A DNA stretch of 64,000 bases from Ophiodon elongatus (taxonomy: Eukaryota > Chordata > Actinopteri > Perciformes > Hexagrammidae). Both the position numbers and the translations under genes were made by a program. Numbering within the stretch: the stretch's first letter is position 1; every line of letters begins with the position of its first letter. This document shows positions 56,661 to 64,000 of this stretch, piece by piece. The stretch lies in contig JACSYO010001600.1 in assembly GCA_016806645.1 (NCBI GenBank), forward strand, positions 747,001 through 811,000, read 5' to 3'. The notes beneath the pieces were generated by a model that saw only the letters and a program-made list of their open reading frames with translations, searched no databases and was not told the origin of the DNA.

Positions 56661-59636
56661 CATTTTGTAATTTCCAATGAGGTTAAAGCAAAGTGTTGAG
56701 GAAAAAAGAAAGGCTGTAACCCACCGTCCCCCATTCTTTGTCTCTGTTCAATAGATCATACGGGGTCAAAGCTTGATGGTTGCCTCCCTCTCCAATCAAG
56801 TCAATGCAGATAAAATGCCTGCGGCACGTTTTTTCACTTAGTATCTCATATTATAAAAAACATTAGCTTTTTTATTACTTTCACCCTGCATATCACCCAC
56901 ATCTTTAAAACACCATCAACTTATCAATGAAGTAATCTACTAAGTGGCCATTAACATTCAGCAGCCTCGTATAATTCACCTGGAATCGTTATAAGCTTAA
57001 AGGGTTTTAGCCGTACTGATTGCACAGAGCAAAGTGAGAGTGGAATTTCAGTTACTGCCAACACCAATTGTACAAGTGAGAGATTTCATCTAAAAATAAT
57101 TTCTTTTTAATCTGGTTTCTGGATAATAGAAATGACTAAATGTATTTTCAATTACATGCTGTATTTCATGGTGTAAGTGAACCAAAGAGGCCAGAAATGA
57201 AAAGTTAGTCCATTTCTTTTATGAAATGGGAAATGTGACTCCCTGTTGTTTCTCTTCTTATTTTGTTTTTTTATAGATATATAAGAAGTAGCCCACATAT
57301 CTCCCTACTTGTACATAAGAAACTGCTGGTAACCCTGTAAAAGAATAAAGGCTGGAAATTTAACATAAATTACTGTATCCGACATTCTCAATTTCTGACA
57401 TCATTTCTTTGACTGAAGATATGAAACTCCCAGGAAAAGAATCACAGAAATAAATATACAGTCAAAATTCTGATATATTAAATCAGAATTATGAAATAGT
57501 CTTAACTGCAGATTATGTATTTTGCGTATGATCACATAACTTTGATATAGTATCTTATCACTTTTGTAACATATTCTCACCTCAATGCATCAAATACAGC
57601 AGCTTGGTTAGTGCTCCTGAGCTTCAGATTACGACCCTCTACGTGTGTCTGTTTGGACATCTCACTCTTGATACTACGTCTGTGGCTCTGAGAGGATAAT
57701 AAGGATGCAGGTGTGTTTACATTGGACTTAGTTGCATAACCAGTGCATGTGGACTGACCAATTTTAGTCCTATTTGATGCACTGTGAGTAAGAATGGGTT
57801 TCGTTTTTTGTAGTTTTTAGTGTCTCATAATATTGAATTTTCACTAGTATCTTATAATTATCATTTGTATTTTTTCCTTGTAATGGTGGACATATGATTT
57901 CCATAGAATGACAGTAGCGTTTTCTCAAAATTAGATTTACTTTTTTTGTTAATAGAATAAACATAATTATTATCCCTTAAACTAATCACATACTTGTATA
58001 GAGTAACTTTCAACATTTGCTTGACAATATACAGTAATTAAAATGAGGAGCTTCTGATATCCGTTGAATTATTTAGCTTTAAGTTTTACCAACATCACCT
58101 CCATAAACCCCTGAATCTCTCATCAGCGTTACTGAATAATATTCAGGCTCAAACAATGAATTAGTATCTGATTAACTAACATGTTGACACATGACAATGT
58201 TGTTAGTGTGATAGCTGATCTAAAGTCAATATGAATTTGCCTTATGAACATAACATACTCAATTAAGTATTAAAAGTTAACCTATAATATGTGTTACACT
58301 ACATTTAACTCGCAGCAGCCACTATATTTGTCCTCATGAGTGTGTGCTCTGCTCTCTCTTCCCCAGGTAAAATATGAGTGTTTTACGTAAAATTGTGGCA
58401 AGTAAGAAAGAAAAAAACCCACCATTTAGGAGCACTCAGGCATTAAGAGAAAGAGGCTTGCAGATTTACCAATTACCTTTTAGAAAATTAACTTCCAAGA
58501 AAAATGCCAGTGCCTTGCTACACATTGATTAATGTAATACTGCTCAACTCATAAATATATAAGCCCTCAAAGCACCACATTTATGGTATTGTGTGCAACT
58601 CCGTGCAGAAGATTAGAAGCTGCTTCTTTAATGCTTTTAGTTTTTGGTCAATTTTCTTTTCTTTTACCCAGTGGGAATTTAGATAAATTCACAGTCAGAG
58701 TTTCTGAGTATGTGTGCTCAAATAAGTGCAGACTACTGTATTTGGTTGAATGAAGGAGTGGGTCTTACATTGTTCTTATTACCAACAGTTTACTGCATTG
58801 TAATTTAAATCTACTTATTGTAGAAAATGGCCTTCAGTTAAATAAATTACACACCAAGAAGTAGATAAACCTGTAATACTTAAGTTCATAAAGGTTATGC
58901 ATCCTGAAACCAAGTTTAATTAAAAATCTATTAAACATTTTAATGAAAGTTGCGGTAACTGATAAGCTACAGGGTTTTATATACACGTGGCCTTTTTGAT
59001 CTGGGGCTGTTTTTCATTGTTTTGGTAAAAGGAAATGTCAATGTCCTAGTCCACTAGCCCACAAACTATGTAGCCTATTAAAAAGGCCCTATTTTCAGCA
59101 TCGCCCCAGTGTATCACCCTAATAGTCATTAAATAGAGTTAACGTCGGTTGCTCCCACCTTAAAATCATGATTGAAAGTTGGAGCAACTTTTCAGGTGTT
59201 TGGGGAATGACCTGCAACATAATTTTGAGAAATGCACTTTTTCTTTTAAGTGTGATCTTTATTTACTCTGTTCCAATATAATTGCAAAGTGGGAGGAGCC
59301 ATGGGAAGTAAGCCACTATCATGATAACCATGAGTGTTGAAGGTAGCGTTGGACTTTTAGAGCTTGACACATAAAAGGGCCTACAAATCAGGACATTTTG
59401 GCTTTTGCTTCTTCGGGTTTGACCATTCACTTTTCCAATCTGCCTCTCACAAGTCCCCCAACTTTATGGCATAGGTAAAGTGCCTCTTTAACCTGCATTT
59501 CTTTTGACTGTGGGAGAAAACCGAAGCACTCGAAACACTCAAAGACAATGCAGCTGACTTGTGGGCAGCATTGTGTCTCAATGGTCAGCACAGTCACCTC
59601 ATGGCAAGAGGTGAAGAAGATAAAAACCAGGAACTT
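56661..59636. other. Intergenic, no gene seen apart from one repeat fragment
   Basis: AT-rich. 57600-57745 carries a fragment of the 51990/61430 repeat family (CTCACTCTTGATACTACGTC, AAGGATGCAGGTGTGTTTAC, ATTGGACTTAGTTGC). Nothing else recognised. Confidence 0.5.
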
Positions 59637-59642
59637 CAACCT

Positions 59643-60329
59643 GGAATACTAAATCTGAAGTGAGCCTATTATTGTATTCTGAGAAAAGTTCCGGGGAGAC
59701 AAAGGACTTCTTGGAACGAAAGTTATAATAAAGCATATTTAATAGTGAAAAGCGTTGTGATAACAGAGTAAAAATCTCATCTTCTGGTTCATAGGCCAAT
59801 GGCAGGCCACAGGCCCTCAACAGTTGCCTGCGAGAGTTAACTGTCTGTGCGCATTGACCTAAGAGAGCCTCGAACTGACCAGTACATTTGATTATATAGT
59901 CCAATGAAAATGTGCATCGTCACCTCTCATTGGCTCAGTTTTACAACATATGGCTCGGCTAAAGTTTCACATGGCTAGAATCAGCATTCGGATTGGTCAC
60001 GTCGGTGCATCGCCTCCTCTAGGCTTCATGGCTCTTGATGTCATCTCTCCCCCCTCACGTAGAGTTCAGCAGAACAACCCCCCTCGAGTGGAGTTGTTTT
60101 ATTGCTCTTTGTGTTCCTCTAGGGGACTTCAGTATCCATCCCCCTCTCTCTATCTCATTCCATGCATACCTGAACTAAGTCTAAGTAAGAAACTCAATGT
60201 GGCTTTCTTCTATGTCACACATACTCCTTCCCATAAGGCTCGATATTCCTTATTAATTATCCTTTTTAAGTATCGTAATTTATACATAGACATTCCTTAT
60301 TTACAAGTGTAAGTCATTTTATTTTATTA
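59643..60329 (-). mobile_element. LTR-like insertion, probably solo LTR
   Basis: 687 bases bounded by the direct repeat CAACCT (59637-59642 and 60330-60335). Read on the minus strand it has LTR texture: a CCAAT-like word and a TATATAAT near 59890-59900, then an ATTAAA and other A/T-rich polyadenylation-like words near 59730-59745, in promoter-to-polyA order. Ends are not clean TG...CA with this duplication (the minus strand starts TAATAAAA), so the exact termini are uncertain. The minus-strand frame inside is not a gene. Confidence 0.5.
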
Positions 60330-60489
60330 CAACCTAACACTATAAAGCTGTGTTCATAACTTGTGTCAGGCTGCCCTCTCTGAAATATATTAGATCTATT
60401 CACTACCATCTTCTCTTATTTATAAGAAATAGAATTTAAGAAATCAGATGCCAGGAAAATACGCTCCATCCAAAATGCGCTCCTGAGAA

Positions 60490-60620
60490 GCAAATAACTC
60501 CTTTTCAATTACTCATTAATGAAGCATTAATTTCCACGGGGCATTCGTCACCGTCTGTCTATGTCTGAAGTGTGCTGCCGGTGCAGCTGGAGAAGCCAGA
60601 CAGAGATGGACTGTTATGAA
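60490..60620. promoter_or_regulatory. Candidate regulatory element with clustered ATTA sites
   Basis: TTCAATTACTCATTAATGAAGCATTAATTTCC (positions 60506-60537, key words CAATTA, CATTAATG, GCATTAAT) packs several homeodomain-type cores into 30 bases, followed by balanced, non-repetitive sequence with CAGCTGG. No coding structure. Confidence 0.25.
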
Positions 60621-60859
60621 GGAGAGTGGCATTAGTGGGAATGGAGAGGCAAGAGACTTGCCACGTACAAGATTGGTGTTACTAGTTGTCTCCTCTCAGC
60701 TGAGTGCCAACATGGCTGATGATCAATCGCTGCAACGCCGTGCACTCCTCAGCTCTCAGAGTCTAACAGAAAGAGCTGGCTCTAGTCCCCCTGGCTCTTT
60801 TATCAGTTTAATTAATGCTGTCATCAATGCTCTCCCCAAAGTTGGACTATAAAGCAGCA

Positions 60860-61425
60860 CAATGTTGATACTTTAGATTATTGTAGCATTGATCAGCTAC
60901 ACTGTAAAGTTGTGTTGAGTCACTGGAGCCGGTCCAAGAGAAACCAAACTCCAGGTATTGTTCGTCATGTTTTAGGTTTAGTTCCTGTGTTTTCAGGCTG
61001 TGATGCTTGTGGTATCAACGATCGCTTAGTTTGATGAATCTAAAATGCCTCCGTGAGCTGTGTGAAGCAAGTACTGCAACTGCTACTGTTGATCATTTTG
61101 GCTGGCAGGCAGGCCAAGTAAAAGATCTATGAACGTGAAGTCTCAATAGATGAGCCAAACACGACACAGTGTTCTACATACTAATCAACACATTACAACT
61201 TGTCAGCGCGCCTAAGCTTCAAACCATGATGTTCTAGATACCCCTCTCGCGTCAGTCTTGGACTCGTCAGGGACAACGTGTCAGTTTTTTGCTTCTTACA
61301 TGTAGAGTGTCTTTTCAAAATAAAGTTCCTTGTTCACTGAAAACATGCAGTTTACCCTCATTACATGCACATCTTCTCTTTTCAAAATAAACTTCCAACG
61401 TAGGTTTACTTAGTTTTTGGTTTGC
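60860..61425. other. Intergenic, no gene seen
   Basis: No recognised element. Confidence 0.5.
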
Positions 61426-61429
61426 TTAC

Positions 61430-61835
61430 ACAACAAAACAACTTGGTTAGGTTTAAGAAAAGATCTTGGTTTGGGTTAAACTAAGTATGTTTGTTACATA
61501 ACATTAGTTAAGTACAGAATTTACCTAACAAAACTAAGGTAAATTGTTGACTTTGTTTCAGACGGGACACTTAGAGTTGGTTGAAAGTCCTGTGTTTGTT
61601 TGATCCATCCAACCTACCCTCCCACCTGCCTAAGCAGACATTCTCACTCTTCATACTACATCAGTTGCTCTGATCGTCTAATAATGATGCAGCATTGGAG
61701 TTGGTTCAAAGTGTGTTGCATGTCATACAGACGCTAAAGGATGCGTCTGTGCAACGGTATCAGACGACGAGGGGCACGGTCCAAGCCTCGGTATTTGAGT
61801 TGGGAGTGAGAACACGTTGCACTATGAGACAGCAT
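61430..61835 (+). repeat. Second long copy of the dispersed repeat at 51990-52425
   Basis: CTTGGTTAGGTTTAAGAAAA, CTACATCAGTTGCTCTGATC, GCATTGGAGTTGGTTCAAAG, GACGCTAAAGGATGCGTCTG and GGTATTTGAGTTGGGAGTGA, in order. I recognise this type as common in percomorph genomes. Confidence 0.7.
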
Positions 61836-64000
61836 TTTACTTGTTGGCATTTCTATGTATTTCAAAGGCAGCTTCTTGCTAATGTCTGTCCGACCGTGGC
61901 TTTCGTCCTTTGAACAAACAATCAATGCGGTAGTTAATTTTTTTTGTGAGGACTCTCTCTGCTTGTAGTAGTTAACAGTATTAACATTACGTGGAAATAA
62001 ATGTTTCAGAGAAGAAGAATACTCCTGCATGCTGTCTGCAACTCCAAACAACTTTGTTACTTTTACTTTCAGACAGACTTTCGGTCATGAGACAGTGTGA
62101 AGTGCAGACTTTGTGCAAGAGCTCTTCATGTTTTTGTACTTTTTTTCATGTACCTTTCAGACAAGACAACTCCACAGGCAAAACTTCCTTTCTGAACTCT
62201 TCTTGGCCAACTTTGAATATATTAAGCACAGTATGAGACACGTATATAAAGTAGTTGCAATCAGAGTATTCAGTTAATATTTCAATCAGGAGAGACTAAT
62301 TTAATATGGGGCTTAGAGAGTTATTTATATAATGAATAAATGTGATATGTAGGCTGTGCAATATAGTAGAAGATAAAGAGCCTTTAGTGATGAGACCTCA
62401 TCATTAAATTATTATTTTTAAGGGGGGGTAGTCATGGCACGAGCCACATAGGAATATCCCTGATAAAGTCTAGACAGGGAGGAATCTGAGGATTATGCAG
62501 CGATAGCTGGATGTAAGTCGGCTGTAGCAGGTTTCATTAGAAACAGTGAGTATTGGCCGGGTGTTTCAGCAAAGGCTACCGGTTGGTTTCTGGAGCTCCA
62601 GGTAAAATACTGTATAATGACACTGCCATGTAGAGTCTGGTTAATACTGTACATCACAGGCATTTCAAGGTGACTGGATGCATATACAATGCTCAGCGAG
62701 TGAGGGGAAAAAAACACTATAGGGGCCTCCTTTAGTGGATTTAACAGATACTTGCCTTCGAAATGCTTTAAACATGGGGAAATTCAACAGTGTGATTTAT
62801 GTAGATTTTAATATATTTTGGTATCGTAGAGAAGGAGCATAAAGTTAAAATTTTAGATCTTGGCCTTTTTATGGTTCCATAACATGGTATTTGTTAGACT
62901 AGTGGAAAGGAGTGTTTATTTTACTTTGTCTATTTCTGATTTGCATATTAAAACATAAAATCTCCAAGAACTTGTGTTTTTTAGTTTGTTCATACATCAT
63001 TCATAATCTGATTTATAGAACATTTTGTTCCTAAAAACACGGTGATGTGTATTTGTTTAATGTTTGTAGACAGTATGTTGGGATTTATGGAGTGATAAGA
63101 GATACAGTATATGACACTCCTTTTGTAAAAAACCTTTGACTCTAATATTGAATTTTGAACCTAGCTTTAACCAATGTTTAGATTTCTGTTGGAAATGTCA
63201 TTGGAAATGTATGCAAATTATCACATATTTAATAAGACAATGCCTCATTTGCATATTGAAACATAACATTTCATAAAGCTTGTCATGCAACGAATAGTTG
63301 TCTTAATTTAGGTGCTGGGGAAACGTGATACGCAAGTTCAGGTATCGGAATGGCTATTAGGAAGAAAAAAATGGTATTGGAAACATTTCTTCTTATTTAT
63401 ACTTTTAAACTAATAAGCATATTTCCCAAAATATCAACTAAACTATATCACCCTTAAAACAAAACAAAAACCAACAACACACGAAACTATGAGCTATTAC
63501 TCAGACTTATGAAGGAATATGAAGAAAATACTCAACATCAAAACCACATTATTAGTTAGTAGCCGCATGGGTGAACCAGACTCTAATATGCCTACAGGCA
63601 AGTGACCCTTTTTCATTTCCTCTTTGTTGTCACAGGATTATCCATCAGCGCTCCTCTGTATGCTTGGTTAAAATGTTATAGCCTTGGCTCATGGCGATGC
63701 ATTCATTTGGCCAGAGAGCCTGTCAATATGTAATTTGCAACCAGCTGCTCAAACTCTACATCTCAAATCAATACCAAAAATTCCTTTAAAAACAGATGTG
63801 GTTAATAAGAGTGCAAAAATATATCCCTCCCCTTGTTTCCTCCGGAGGAAACAAGGAGAGGTCTGGGAACAAAATTAGTACATTGCTTTGAATTTAGACC
63901 GTTGGCCATCAAAGTTTTATAAAATTCACCCATCATGTTCTATTCCCCTCACTGTCAGGACTGCTCTATCTTGATTTTTGGTCATGAATAAGTCAAGATG
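61836..64000. other. Right edge, no gene seen
   Basis: AT-rich. It contains the second copy of the 39185 repeat at about 62890-63270 (GTATGCAAATTATCACATAT at 63209; nearby CTCATTTGCATATTGAAACA). No coding structure recognised up to the window end. Confidence 0.5.

Noticed and set aside
59599..59904. 101-codon minus-strand frame
   Set aside because: Falls inside and runs out of the LTR-like insertion; its sequence is LTR promoter/polyA-type.

Overview
The window looks like a piece of a ray-finned (probably percomorph) fish nuclear genome. It is AT-rich, with intron-split coding sequence, GT/AG splice sites, long TG microsatellites and many dispersed repeats of types common in teleost genomes. 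There is no sign of prokaryotic or organellar organisation.

One gene dominates the window. It is a plus-strand PHACTR (phosphatase and actin regulator) gene, best matched to phactr4, running from a CpG-rich, NRF1-site-bearing promoter near 14.6 kb to a stop at 42376 and a 3' UTR of about 1.2 kb. I assembled it exon by exon. There is a non-coding first exon ending at 14954, a short MENP start exon (22030-22074), a second alternative start exon encoding an MGHS N-terminus (24858-24915), and eleven shared coding exons between 29885 and 42376, ten internal plus a terminal one holding only the last codons. All phases close, giving 1014 codons from MENP or 1029 from MGHS. Mammalian PHACTR4 is near 700 residues. 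The excess is mainly a very long exon (30331-31395) encoding a highly charged Arg/Asp/Glu/Lys domain. The N-terminal RPEL, two C-terminal RPELs and the PP1-binding tail are present. The first C-terminal RPEL position is degenerate.

Left flank (1-14.5 kb): the first 231 bases may be the last exon of an unidentified membrane protein, followed by a possible 3' UTR. The rest is repeat-rich. It includes a solo LTR at 4602-5198 with perfect 5-bp target duplications, a tiny 31-bp retrotransposon tail bounded by 12-bp duplications, and several dispersed fish repeats.

Right flank (43.6-64 kb): I see no convincing gene. It holds a 0.75-kb foldback element, a tRNA-derived SINE, an LTR-like insertion, tandem arrays with 37-bp and about 131-bp periods, several copies of dispersed families, and a few stretches resembling non-coding regulatory DNA (homeodomain/POU-type sites, including a perfect 16-bp palindrome).

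Together the exons describe a protein that would bind G-actin through RPEL motifs and PP1 through its C-terminal tail. Its N-terminus is switchable (possibly myristoylated or not), and an inserted mixed-charge domain is the most unusual thing in the window.
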